From the NCBI GenBank assembly GCA_001799395.1, contig MGTJ01000109.1, positions 1 through 43,216 on the forward strand: a stretch of 43,216 nt of DNA, given 5' to 3'. Positions within the stretch are counted from its first letter, which is position 1, and the number at the start of each line of letters is the position of its first letter. This document shows positions 18,501 through 27,227 of this stretch, one piece after another. The notes beneath the pieces are model-generated. The model was not told where the DNA came from. It ran no database searches and saw only the letters and a program-made list of their open reading frames with translations. Source of the DNA: Desulfobacterales bacterium RIFOXYA12_FULL_46_15 (GTDB lineage: Bacteria; Desulfobacterota; Desulfobacteria; Desulfobacterales; Desulfobacteraceae). The position numbers and the translations under genes are program-made.

Positions 18501-21500
18501 GATGGCCGAACCTGCGATAATCGCATAAATATGTCGTCTTTCATTGATGGCGTCGGAAAGCCGCTTTAATACAACAATGCCCACACCCTGGCTTGGGATG
18601 GTACCGGAAGCATCCCTGTCAAAGGGCCGGCACTGGCCGCTGGATGACAGGATCATGCCTTCCCGGTATAGATAACCTTTTTTAAGGTTCCCTAAAGAAA
18701 TGCCGCCTGCCAGTGCAATATCGCAATCCCCGTTGAACAGCCCGCTGCAGGCCATGTGAATCCCGGTCATGGATGTGGAGCAGGCAGTTTGAATGGTTGT
18801 CATGGGGCCTTTGAGATTCAGTTTGTATCCGATGCGGCTGCTCAAAAAATCAATGCTGTTGCCGATCATGAGGTTAAAATCCCCCATCTGGTCCCGGATT
18901 TTCCGGTGCCGGCTCAAATGATCTGTATAATAGGCATTCTGACCGCAACCCGCGTAAATGCCTGTAATGTCATCGGTCCGGTGCGGATCGATCCCGGCAT
19001 CCTCAAGGGCTTCCCAGGCACATTCCATAAAAATGCGGTGCTGAGGATCAATGATCCTGGCCTCCATGGGGGTGATATTAAAAAAATCGGCATCAAATTG
19101 GTCAATGCCGGCCAGCCAGCCGGATCTCGGAATAAAATGCCTATGGCGGATTAACCTTTCCGAAATACCGTTTTCGAGTAATTCCTGTTTTGAAAAATCG
19201 GAAATGGATTCAACCCCGTTTTTAATATTCTGCCAGAATTCATCTTTGCCGGCTGCTCCAGGATAGCGGCAGGCCATTCCAATGATGGCAATTTTGGAAG
19301 TATGTGGTGTTTTATATCTTTTAATGACTGCAACAGAACCGTTTTTCGATTTTTTGATATACCTTTTATCCGCTTCGGAGCGATCCAGGAAATTTGCCAG
19401 GGAGTACACAGTGGGATATTGATAAAGATCTATCAAAGATATCTCTTTATCAAAATGCTGTTTTAGTTTTGAAAACACAGACACCATTAAAAGGGAATGG
19501 CCGCCAAGATCAAAAAAATTGTCCTGTATGTTAATTCCGGAAAGCTTTAAAACATCTTCCCATATATCTGAAACAATTTTTATAGAATTGGCCTGACTCG
19601 CTTCTATTGTCTTTAAACAGGGATGCGCTTTTTGAACCTTTGGTTTCGGCAGGCCATTCCGGTCGATTTTACCATTGGGAGTTAACGGCAGCATCCCGAT
19701 CAGGGTGATATGGGCCGGCATCATATAAAGGGGTAGCTTTTTTCTGATAAATTCCCTGATGTCTTTATCCGTTACCTGGCTTCCGGATTCAGGCACCACA
19801 TATGCCAGGAGGATATTATCCCCGGAGGAATCTTCAGACACTGTTGCAACAGATTCTTTCACATTTGGACATAAATTGATAATGGTCTCAATTTCTCCAA
19901 GTTCGATCCTGAACCCCCTTATTTTAACCTGGCAATCCATGCGGCCTATAAAAGCGATATCACCGCCGGGCAAAAGCCGCACAAGATCACCGGTTTTAAA
20001 TAACCGGCAATCTTTGTCTTTAGCAAAGGGATTGGGAATAAACCGGTTCCGGGTCAGCTCCGGCCGGTTTAAATATCCCCTGGCCAGCCCTGGCCCTCCT
20101 AAATACAGCTCGCCGGGCATACCCTCAGGAACAGGCTGCATATAGGGGTCGAGAATATGAATCCGGGTTTTTGACATGGGCCGGCCAAGGGGCGGGGCAT
20201 GGTCTAAATGGGGCTCAACCAGGGCATAGGCGGCACAGACGGTTTCCTCGGTAGGTCCATAAAAATTAAATACTTTTTTGATATGGTTAAGAGAATACAG
20301 GTCATTGACCAATTCCTGCCTGAGTGGTTCTCCTCCCATTCCAACGGATGTCACAGATGCAGGGATGGCCTTTAATTCAAATAATGCCTTGATCAGTGAA
20401 GGGGCGGCACTGATCAGTGTTATTCTGTCTTTTGCCGGCAAAGCAGACAACATCAGCGGGTTCTCAATGAGTATAAGGGTCCCGCCAAGCCCCAGGGTGC
20501 CGAAAATATCTACGACGGACGGATCAAAATTTAAAGAAGTGGCAGCCAGCACACCTGACATTTCTTTTTGGGAAAATACCCCGGAATAGGAGTTAAACAG
20601 GGCAGATACGCTATTATGCTCTATAACCACTCCTTTGGGCCGGCCTGTTGTGCCTGAGGTATAAATCACATAGGCCATGTTTGATAATTTTACAGCCACG
20701 GAAGGATTTGTGGTCTGTTTGGATTTTATAACATCCCTGGCATCTTCAACGGTAATAATATTTTTTGAATCTGCCGGCAGACAGTTTCGATGTCTTTTTT
20801 GTGTGAGGACGAAGGCAATATCGGCATCCTTTATAATGAAATCCAGCCGGTCCCTGGGATATTGGGGGTCCAGCGGAACATAGGCAGCCCCTGCTTTTAA
20901 TACACCCATCAGACAGACAATGGTAAAGGCGGTACGGTCCATACAGATTCCCACCAAAATTTCAGGGCCTATACCCAGATCCGTCAGATAGTGTGCCACC
21001 TGGTTGGCCCTGCAATTCAATTCAAGATAGGTCAGTTCTTCATGGCCGTCAATCAAGGCGATTTCATCGGGTCTCAAACCGGCCTGGGCTTCAAACCAGT
21101 GATGAACACAGGCATTCTTTTTAAACCGGCTGGGTTTATATTTCCATCCCTTCAGTATCTGTTTTATTTCAGTATTGCCGAGTAAGGGTAAACGGTTTAC
21201 AGACTGACTAGGAAAATTCACCATCCCGTGTAAAAGGGATATAAAAGCATTGGCCATTCCCATCATGCCCGGCCGGTTAAAAACCGTTTCATTATATTGC
21301 CAGTGAATCAGAAAATTTCCATCAGCCTTTAATATTTCAAGAACCAGATCGGAATCGTCTGTCTGGCCCCTTAGATCAATTTGTTCCCAAATCATTCCAT
21401 TGATCTGCCATTCGATTTTCCCTGAATCTTTCACAGTTACAAATGGTTTTTTCCTTTTTTGAAATGCTTCATAATCGACCCAGTTGAATGTTGCCTGGGC

Positions 21501-22556
21501 AAAAGGCCTATGAGATGCATCACGGGTCATTTGTAATATTTCCGGAAGTTCTGAAAACGGGAAATCCTTATGGAGCATGGCAGAAAAAACAGTTTTATGC
21601 ATTTGTTTTAAAAACGGCATTAATGCCGGATCTTCTGAAAAATCCGACTTTAAAACGACCGGGTTGACAAAATAGCCTGCCACATCCTTGTATGGCAATG
21701 TCCTGCCGGACATAGGAGAGACCACAAAAATCGTATCCTGATATGAATACCGGTGCAGCAGAATACTGAAAGCAGACAGAAAAAAAGTGTAGGGGCTGAT
21801 CCCCGTTTTTTTCGACAAATTTATAATCCGGGAAGATAACCCCTTAGGAATCATTAATGTATACTGATCCCCCCTGTAATTTGAAACAGGCGGCCTTGGC
21901 TTGTCCAGGGGAAGATTGAGAACGGACGGCTGTTTACTGAGCTGTTTTTTCCAATATCGGGACAGCTTTTCTTTTTTGATTCCATGAAACCCGGCAGATT
22001 GGTATTTTATAAATTCCCCGTATCTGAAGTCTGTATCCTTCTCTTCCTGTTCATGAAGACGGCCGGTTTCAAATATGGACGAGAGATCTTCCATCATCAT
22101 GATAATGGAACCATAGTCTGCGGCAATATGATGAATGCTAAAAAAAAGGATATCATTGTTCCGGCTTTTATGAAAAAGTTTCCACCGGGATACAGGGCCG
22201 TTTTCCAGGTCAATGGGCCGGTATGTTTCTTCTTTTAAAACAGAATTCAGAAAGGCTTTGCTGAAGCCTGTACAATCCGTCTCTTCAAATTTCAGCAGGA
22301 TATCCGGATGGACTTTTTGATAAAGGTCTCCGTCATCATTTACATGATAGGTTGTTCTCAATATAGGGTGAACAGCACAAATCGTCTTTAATGCATCTTT
22401 TAAAACCATAATATCGGGGAAGCACGGGATATGCCAGGCCAGGCTGATATTGAAGGCGCATTGGTCAGGGGAAATATTTTTAACAAACCATAATGCTTTT
22501 TGACCCAAAGACAGGGGATAGATGATATCTTTTTTACAAATTTTACAGGCACTCAT
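15528..22556 (-). CDS. Hybrid NRPS-PKS megasynthase: C-A-PCP-KS-AT-ACP-TE
   Basis: 2342 residues. Condensation domain about 10-450, with HHIAADYGS at 142-150 (second His and Asp kept, the usual Gly is Tyr148). Adenylation domain about 480-970, with core YTSGTTGRPKG (632-642) and the A10 lysine Lys963. PCP Ser1021 (GGHSL). Ketosynthase 1088-1515 with Cys1259, His1394 and His1434. Acyltransferase 1610-1905 with Ser1704 in GHSLGEY and HAFH at 1800-1803, the malonyl-CoA type. ACP Ser2018 (GGDSL). Type I thioesterase 2080-2342 with Ser2156, Asp2183 and His2314. There is no KR, DH, ER or epimerase, so the line should join an acyl donor, one amino acid and one malonate and release an unreduced beta-keto product by hydrolysis or ring closure. 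All active sites look intact. The start is supported by aaagga 11 nt upstream and a promoter. No PPTase or exporter is in the window. Confidence 0.95.
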   Translation of the reverse strand: MSACKICKKDIIYPLSLGQKALWFVKNISPDQCAFNISLAWHIPCFPDIMVLKDALKTICAVHPILRTTYHVNDDGDLYQKVHPDILLKFEETDCTGFSKAFLNSVLKEETYRPIDLENGPVSRWKLFHKSRNNDILFFSIHHIAADYGSIIMMMEDLSSIFETGRLHEQEEKDTDFRYGEFIKYQSAGFHGIKKEKLSRYWKKQLSKQPSVLNLPLDKPRPPVSNYRGDQYTLMIPKGLSSRIINLSKKTGISPYTFFLSAFSILLHRYSYQDTIFVVSPMSGRTLPYKDVAGYFVNPVVLKSDFSEDPALMPFLKQMHKTVFSAMLHKDFPFSELPEILQMTRDASHRPFAQATFNWVDYEAFQKRKKPFVTVKDSGKIEWQINGMIWEQIDLRGQTDDSDLVLEILKADGNFLIHWQYNETVFNRPGMMGMANAFISLLHGMVNFPSQSVNRLPLLGNTEIKQILKGWKYKPSRFKKNACVHHWFEAQAGLRPDEIALIDGHEELTYLELNCRANQVAHYLTDLGIGPEILVGICMDRTAFTIVCLMGVLKAGAAYVPLDPQYPRDRLDFIIKDADIAFVLTQKRHRNCLPADSKNIITVEDARDVIKSKQTTNPSVAVKLSNMAYVIYTSGTTGRPKGVVIEHNSVSALFNSYSGVFSQKEMSGVLAATSLNFDPSVVDIFGTLGLGGTLILIENPLMLSALPAKDRITLISAAPSLIKALFELKAIPASVTSVGMGGEPLRQELVNDLYSLNHIKKVFNFYGPTEETVCAAYALVEPHLDHAPPLGRPMSKTRIHILDPYMQPVPEGMPGELYLGGPGLARGYLNRPELTRNRFIPNPFAKDKDCRLFKTGDLVRLLPGGDIAFIGRMDCQVKIRGFRIELGEIETIINLCPNVKESVATVSEDSSGDNILLAYVVPESGSQVTDKDIREFIRKKLPLYMMPAHITLIGMLPLTPNGKIDRNGLPKPKVQKAHPCLKTIEASQANSIKIVSDIWEDVLKLSGINIQDNFFDLGGHSLLMVSVFSKLKQHFDKEISLIDLYQYPTVYSLANFLDRSEADKRYIKKSKNGSVAVIKRYKTPHTSKIAIIGMACRYPGAAGKDEFWQNIKNGVESISDFSKQELLENGISERLIRHRHFIPRSGWLAGIDQFDADFFNITPMEARIIDPQHRIFMECAWEALEDAGIDPHRTDDITGIYAGCGQNAYYTDHLSRHRKIRDQMGDFNLMIGNSIDFLSSRIGYKLNLKGPMTTIQTACSTSMTGIHMACSGLFNGDCDIALAGGISLGNLKKGYLYREGMILSSSGQCRPFDRDASGTIPSQGVGIVVLKRLSDAINERRHIYAIIAGSAINNDGIGKAGFTAPSVTGQAEVIRSAQINAGVVPGQISFIEAHGTATNVGDPIETAALETVFSGYHLKKGSCAVGAVKANIGHTDTASGVAGVIKTALAIKHKMLPPSIHYEQPNSHIKFSDPPFYINTKLKPWTTDKLPRRAGVSSFGLGGCNAHTILEEYEDVTPSDAGEPGWHIFPISAKTRTALITAARNLKGHLEQKQYKNLADIAYTLQKGRRNFDFRTFFVADSNARAIEQLTYVIETQDHEYLLKNTRPPVVFMFTGQGSQYMNMGKDLYSREPFFKKQVDECLDIISRINAEMFNLFNKGKNIWDTNALSETAITQPALFIFEYALARLLMHWEIDPDVMIGHSLGEYVAACIAKVFSLEEALDAVVQRGLLIRELPAGKMMSVGCAKEKVKELIFGSICIAAVNTPLRTVVSGAGQDMEKFKGICKNFNIPVVPLKISHAFHSGMLDPILEKYRTVLSSFHLNPPQIPIVSSLTGTWLTKAQATDPSYWVLQMRNPVHFSDGLATLFDHYPKMAMIETGPGRTLSSLALQNPGRQRDHLVLPTVRAPGEIADDKAFLLNAVGVLWNNGLCPKWEKLHQGNPGFISLPSYPFERKRYWVEETANLPALNTGSDNEPESKPVIKFNDTVEKTVAHIWEEFLGLHNLSVQDDFFKLGGDSLLAVMMLEQLRDRFDIDLSANILISCSTIGSLARYIRDRSVSKSLKTDPRAASEYIVELKKGCLSPALFLCHPGAGHLYFYLDLVHALNIPNAIYGIEAKGLHGNDRPLESIEEIAAHHVDQIMKIQKKGPYWLGGSSFGGMVAYEAAQQLIKRGHKIEFIYMADTPGPGHMVPPVKSNAQILCRLFPNILDSAGNLEKELYGFEDDPNRQIDCIIQKAQAQNKGDMIPDRFSSDFINMIKIHVEAMRRYTPGPIMSFLMFFRANEPLEDYDAHAEMAWLPLAETGANVYTVPGNHITMNSAPNVNVMARQMKRHIRDLLNINR

Positions 22557-22616
22557 ATTTTTTTATCCTTTATTACTTTCCTCCTTCTCATCAGGCGAAA
22601 TGCAAAATACGGCCAA

Positions 22617-22645
22617 CTCATATTAAAATTTGCCCATATAGTCAA
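22617..22645 (-). promoter_or_regulatory. Sigma-70-like promoter of the NRPS-PKS operon
   Basis: On the minus strand, TTGACT (22645-22640), 17-bp spacer, TATGAG (22622-22617). It lies about 60 bp before the NRPS start codon in the divergent intergenic region. The leader holds two purine-rich sites, gaaggaggaaag and aaagga. A 9-bp tandem repeat sits just upstream of the -35 box. Confidence 0.5.
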
Positions 22646-22665
22646 GTTCCTTATTTTGTTTGAAA

Positions 22666-22683
22666 AATACCTGTAATACCTGT
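22666..22683. repeat. 9-bp tandem direct repeat in the divergent promoter region
   Basis: Two exact adjacent copies of aatacctgt. They lie 21 bp upstream of the -35 box of the NRPS-PKS promoter and 27 bp upstream of the TTGACA of the opposite transcript. The position fits a direct-repeat activator or response-regulator site, but no regulator is assigned. Confidence 0.5.
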
Positions 22684-22709
22684 CAAAACAAAAGAGGTTG
22701 TTTTTGGTC

Positions 22710-22738
22710 TTGACAGTATGGTTTTGATCAGATACTTA
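22710..22738 (+). promoter_or_regulatory. Putative promoter for the YfiR/kinase operon
   Basis: TTGACA at 22710-22715 with a weak -10 (TACTTA at 22733-22738 after 17 bp, or GATACT at 22731-22736 after 15 bp). It directs transcription toward the YfiR-like gene. Only the -35 box is a strong match. Confidence 0.4.
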
Positions 22739-22776
22739 GGAGTTCGTTTTTATTTTAACGATTATAATGGTTAAAG

Positions 22777-23367
22777 TTGCAGGGCATTATTAAATATAAC
22801 CCCAGAAATAAGGCAACAGGATATAAAGGTTCTTCCTTTTTTAAAACGGTTGCCTTTTTTATTATCCTGACAATGGTTCCGGCTCTTTCATGGGCCCAGC
22901 CGACGGAATATCTTTTAAAAGCCGGGTTTCTTGAAAAGTTCGCAAGATTTACAGACTGGCCGGATACCGGCGATATGAAAAACCCTGATAGCCCTTTTGT
23001 CATTTCTATCATTGGTGCCAGTCCGTTCAAGGGAAGCCTTGAAGAAATTTATAAAAAAGCCGTAATCAAAAACAAACCTGTAATCATCCGATACATTAAT
23101 TCCAAAAATCAAATCCCCGGCACCCATCTTCTTTTTATCTGTGAATCTGAAAAAAACAAACTGGAAGACATTCTTCAAACAGCCCAGAATTACCCTGTGT
23201 TGATTGTAAGTGATACTGAAGGGTTTGCAGAAAAAGGGACCCATATTAATCTTTATACGACTAAAAAAAATACGCTTCATTTTGAAATCAATGTCGGTGC
23301 AGTCAAAAAATCAGGCCTGTCAATACAGCTTGTGCTTCTTGAGATTGCAAAAGTTTTGGGAAATTGA
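22777..23367 (+). CDS. YfiR-like periplasmic protein (DUF4154)
   Basis: About 196 residues from a TTG codon. A stop lies in frame just upstream (22765-22767), so TTG 22777 or a nearby non-ATG start must be used, and no good ribosome site is visible. After a short leader a signal peptide ends near SWAQ (about residue 40). The DUF4154 core follows: YLLKAGFLEKFARFTDWP, FVISIIGASPFKGSLEEI, LLFICESE, PVLIVSDTEGFAEKGTHINLY and a final FEINVGAVKKSGLSIQLVLLEIAKVL. Known for the family: YfiR is a periplasmic regulator of a membrane signalling enzyme. Here it lies 10 bp before a CHASE8 sensor kinase, its likely partner. Confidence 0.82.
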   Translation: MQGIIKYNPRNKATGYKGSSFFKTVAFFIILTMVPALSWAQPTEYLLKAGFLEKFARFTDWPDTGDMKNPDSPFVISIIGASPFKGSLEEIYKKAVIKNKPVIIRYINSKNQIPGTHLLFICESEKNKLEDILQTAQNYPVLIVSDTEGFAEKGTHINLYTTKKNTLHFEINVGAVKKSGLSIQLVLLEIAKVLGN

Positions 23368-23377
23368 AGGGGTATCT

Positions 23378-26300
23378 ATGATTCTGTCAAACATTCAATC
23401 CATAAAAAACCGGATCATTGCCATTATTCTCCTTATCTGTGTAATGACTATCGGCACGGCAATTACCATTGTCACCATCATGGATATCAGCAGGATAAAA
23501 AAAAACATAGCTGACCAGGCATCCATTGCCGCCGGATTAGTGGGTCAAAGCTGTGTCAGTGCCCTGACCTTTAATTACCCGGATACGGCAGAAAAAAACC
23601 TGAAAATGCTTCAGTCTTTTCCGGGCATGATCAATGCCTGGATTTTTGATGCCAAGGGCAGCCTGTTCGCCACCTATGGCAAGAAAGAAGCTATAGATCC
23701 TGTTTTTTCAGAATCCCCTGAAGAACCATTCCATTACAAGGGCGAGTATCTTTATATAGGGGCGCCTATTTTGTATGAGAACAAGTCCTATGGAGTGATT
23801 TACCTGAAAATCAGTCCTGAAATCAAACAGGAAATATATTCAAGAATCACGATTGCCACATTATTGGCAGCCATTCTCCTGTTTGTGGCCTATCTCCTGG
23901 CAAATTTTGCTCAGAAAATTGTTTCCGACCCGATCCTGCTGCTGGCCGAAACCGCTGAAAAGGTCTCTGACGAAGCTGATTATTCCATCCGTCTTGAAAA
24001 CAAGAACAAAGGAGAAGTCGGGATTCTGTATGACTCCTTTAACGGGATGCTGGGGACTATCAAGGCCCGTGAGAAAGAAAGGGATATGGCTGAAAAAAAC
24101 CTCCTTTTTAAAGAACAGGTTATTGAATCAAGCACAGGTGCGGTCGCTACAGCCGATTTTGAAGGGGTGGTGACTTACAGCAATCCTGCATTTATGAAAT
24201 TGTTCGGATATATTGAGATCACAAATGTGGTGGGCAGGCCTTTTTCCGTGTTTCTTGAAAACGAAGAAGCTTTTGAATTCATGTTGACATCCCTTTCACG
24301 GCAAAGGGCCTGGACCCGGGAAATCAATGCCCGGCAGAAGGATGGATCGCTTTTTAATGCAATTATCTCAGCCGATACCATTCTTGATGAGAAAGGACGG
24401 GCCGATAGTTTTGTCATTACGGTTTCCGATATCACCGAACTGAGAAAGACCACCCGGGAAATGGAAAGGGAAAACCTTCTTAAGACAGCTTTGCAAGCCA
24501 TTTCAGACCGTCTCAGGGGAGTCCAGAAAATTACCGGCCTTGCAACAGGTCTGTTAACCGGGCTCTCTGAATTTATTGATTTCCAGGTAGGGGCGGTTTA
24601 TATCCTGGATGAAGCCGGCGTTTTGAGTTTAAAAGGCGGTTATGCACTCTTAGAAACCGGAGAGTTTATCGATGAGTTTGAGCTGGGCCAAAGTCTTGTG
24701 GGCCAGGCAGCAATGGAAAAAAAGACTCTCCATATCTCTGATATCCCCCGGGACTATTTCAGAATCAGCTCAGGGTCAGGCCAGTCATCACCCCGGTATC
24801 TATTGGCTGTTCCCTTTATTTATAATGGTGATGTAAAAGGAGTTCTGGAAATCGGATCATTTAATGCATTCCGCCAAATGAATTTTGAGCTTCTGGATAG
24901 ATTGAACGAAACTGTGGGGATTGCCATTAATACGTCACAAGCCAATGAAAAGCTCCATATGCTTCTTGAAAAAACCCAGATGCAATCCGAAAAGCTGCTG
25001 ACACAGACAGAAGAATTGCAGTCTCAGCAGGAAGAGCTTCAACAGACCAATGAGGAACTGGAGGAACAGGCCCAGATCCTTGAGGAGCAGCAAGCCGATA
25101 TCCGGAAAAAGAACCTTGAACTTGAAAAAACCGGTCTGCTTGTGGAACAAAAGGCAAGGGATCTTGAAATCACAAGCCGGTACAAATCCGAATTCATGGC
25201 CAATATGTCCCATGAACTCAGGACACCTTTGAACAGTATTCTTCTTTTGTCAGATGTGCTGACGGAAAACAAGAACGGCAATCTGTCAGAGAAACAGATA
25301 GAATTTATCCGGAATATTCATGAATCCGGGTCCGATCTCCTGGTATTGATCAATGATATCCTGGATCTTTCCAAAATCGAATCCGGACAGATGGAGCTTG
25401 TTTTGGAAGATACCCCTGTTTCTGAATTTGAATCAATAGCACAAAGGGTGTTTGAACCGCTTGCCAAAAAAAAGAACCTGTCCTTTACCATTCATATTGA
25501 TAAAACCCTTCCCAAAGAAATCATGACAGATAAGCAGAAAGCCGAACAGGTATTGAAAAATCTGATTTCCAATGCTTTCAAGTTCACTTCCCAGGGCGGT
25601 GTCACCCTTGCCATAGCCCGGCCCAAACCGGGTGAAAAAGACTTTCCAAAAAACTTTGATCCTGAAAAAACCATTGCTTTCCAGGTATCGGATACAGGTA
25701 TCGGAATTCCAAAAGAAAAATTCGCTATTGTTTTTGAGGCATTTAAGCAAGTCGACGGGACCACCAGCAGGAAATACGGCGGCACAGGATTAGGACTTTC
25801 CATCTCCAGGGAGATTGCCCAATATCTCGGCGGTGCCATCACCTTGAGCAGTGAGCCGGGTAAAGGATCTGTCTTCACGTTCTATCTTCCTTATGTACTG
25901 GAAGAACCGGTTTTGTCAAAATCAAAAAAGAGCCCGGGGATAAAAACTGCCGGCATAAAAGGGATATTACCGGGAAAGGTATCCATACCGGCTATTATCG
26001 ACATTGACACAGGGGTGATCAAAGATGACAGAGATACCCTTGCCTGTGAAGACAGAAGCGTTCTGATTATTGAAGATGACCCGGGATTCGCCAGGATTCT
26101 GTGCGACCTGGCACGGGAGCAGGATTTTAAGGTAATTGTCGCTTCAGACGGTGAAGCCGGGCTCCATTTTGCCGATTTTTACAGACCGTCCGCCATCATC
26201 CTTGATCTGGGCCTTCCCGGGATTGATGGCTGGGCAGTAATGGAAAGGCTTAAGAAAAATCTAAAAACAAGACATATTCCGATACATATTATTTCTGCGG

Positions 26301-27220
26301 AAGAGATACGGCGAAAGGCTCTGAACATGGGTGCAGTCGGTTTTCTTACCAAACCTGTGAGCCTGGAGAAACTTGAAACCGTATTCAAGAAATTTACCTA
26401 TATACTGTCCAGGCCGGTGCGAAAAGCCCTGGTAGTCGAAGACGATGAAGAACAATGCAAATCCATTCAAAAAATTATCGGAAACGGTGATGTAAAAGTA
26501 TTTTGCACCCATTCGATCAGGGAAGCCGAAGATCTGTTGAGTAAAAAAGAATTTGACTGTCTTATCCTGGATCTCAATCTTCCGGATCAATCCGGGGTTG
26601 AATTATTGTCCTTTATCAAACAGGATCAGAATTTAAATGCCATCCCGATCATCGTATATACCGGCAAACCCCTGACCAATGAGGAAGTGGCAATCCTGCA
26701 CGACTATGCCCGGAGCATTACCGTAAAAGGAGTTGATTCGCCGGAAAGACTTCTGGATGAGACAACGCTTTTCCTCCACCGGGTCGAAGCCAATCTTTCC
26801 GAGCCTAACCGGAAGGTTCTCAGACAGATATATGAAAAGGAATCGCGGCTGAAAGGCAAGAGGATACTCCTTGTGGACGATGATATGCGCAATGTTTTTG
26901 CCATTAACAACATTCTTGAGGAAAAAGGGCTGAAAATCATTGTCTGCAAAAACGGCATGGAAGCCGTTAACCACATGAAAACAGACTCAAGAATCGATCT
27001 TGTCCTCATGGATATGATGATGCCGGAGATGGATGGGTATCAGGCCATGCAAGAGATAAGAAAACAAAAGAAGTTTGAAAGGCTTCCCATTATAGCCCTT
27101 ACAGCCAAGGCCATGAAAGGCGACAGGGCAAAATGCATTGAAGCCGGAGCCAATGATTATCTCTCAAAACCCATCGAGAAGGAAAAGCTGTTTTCCATGA
27201 TCCGGGTATGGTTGTATTAA
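23378..27220 (+). CDS. Hybrid histidine kinase: CHASE8-HAMP-PAS-GAF-HisKA-HATPase-REC-REC-REC
   Basis: 1280 residues from ATG 23378 (ribosome site gaagggg); the frame is open back to 23210 within the preceding gene. Transmembrane helices at about 12-34 and 157-178 flank a CHASE8-type periplasmic domain. HAMP is about 180-235, PAS 245-365 and GAF 372-520, followed by a long Gln/Glu-rich coiled coil 522-605. The HisKA phospho-acceptor is His612 (MSHELRTPLNS). The HATPase is about 721-838 with DTGIGIP and GGTGLGL boxes. Three receivers follow with phospho-Asp at 943, 1065 and 1212. Probably senses an envelope signal with the YfiR-like protein. There is no HPt domain, so output may pass to an unseen HPt or regulator, or to the CheR/kinase genes downstream. 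Confidence 0.93.
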   Translation: MILSNIQSIKNRIIAIILLICVMTIGTAITIVTIMDISRIKKNIADQASIAAGLVGQSCVSALTFNYPDTAEKNLKMLQSFPGMINAWIFDAKGSLFATYGKKEAIDPVFSESPEEPFHYKGEYLYIGAPILYENKSYGVIYLKISPEIKQEIYSRITIATLLAAILLFVAYLLANFAQKIVSDPILLLAETAEKVSDEADYSIRLENKNKGEVGILYDSFNGMLGTIKAREKERDMAEKNLLFKEQVIESSTGAVATADFEGVVTYSNPAFMKLFGYIEITNVVGRPFSVFLENEEAFEFMLTSLSRQRAWTREINARQKDGSLFNAIISADTILDEKGRADSFVITVSDITELRKTTREMERENLLKTALQAISDRLRGVQKITGLATGLLTGLSEFIDFQVGAVYILDEAGVLSLKGGYALLETGEFIDEFELGQSLVGQAAMEKKTLHISDIPRDYFRISSGSGQSSPRYLLAVPFIYNGDVKGVLEIGSFNAFRQMNFELLDRLNETVGIAINTSQANEKLHMLLEKTQMQSEKLLTQTEELQSQQEELQQTNEELEEQAQILEEQQADIRKKNLELEKTGLLVEQKARDLEITSRYKSEFMANMSHELRTPLNSILLLSDVLTENKNGNLSEKQIEFIRNIHESGSDLLVLINDILDLSKIESGQMELVLEDTPVSEFESIAQRVFEPLAKKKNLSFTIHIDKTLPKEIMTDKQKAEQVLKNLISNAFKFTSQGGVTLAIARPKPGEKDFPKNFDPEKTIAFQVSDTGIGIPKEKFAIVFEAFKQVDGTTSRKYGGTGLGLSISREIAQYLGGAITLSSEPGKGSVFTFYLPYVLEEPVLSKSKKSPGIKTAGIKGILPGKVSIPAIIDIDTGVIKDDRDTLACEDRSVLIIEDDPGFARILCDLAREQDFKVIVASDGEAGLHFADFYRPSAIILDLGLPGIDGWAVMERLKKNLKTRHIPIHIISAEEIRRKALNMGAVGFLTKPVSLEKLETVFKKFTYILSRPVRKALVVEDDEEQCKSIQKIIGNGDVKVFCTHSIREAEDLLSKKEFDCLILDLNLPDQSGVELLSFIKQDQNLNAIPIIVYTGKPLTNEEVAILHDYARSITVKGVDSPERLLDETTLFLHRVEANLSEPNRKVLRQIYEKESRLKGKRILLVDDDMRNVFAINNILEEKGLKIIVCKNGMEAVNHMKTDSRIDLVLMDMMMPEMDGYQAMQEIRKQKKFERLPIIALTAKAMKGDRAKCIEAGANDYLSKPIEKEKLFSMIRVWLY

Positions 27221-27227
27221 AAAAAAA

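Noticed and set aside
22765-22785. Sigma-54 promoter (tggttaaagttgc) before the YfiR-like gene
   Set aside because: GG and GC are separated by 8 rather than 10 bases, so it does not meet the -24/-12 spacing.
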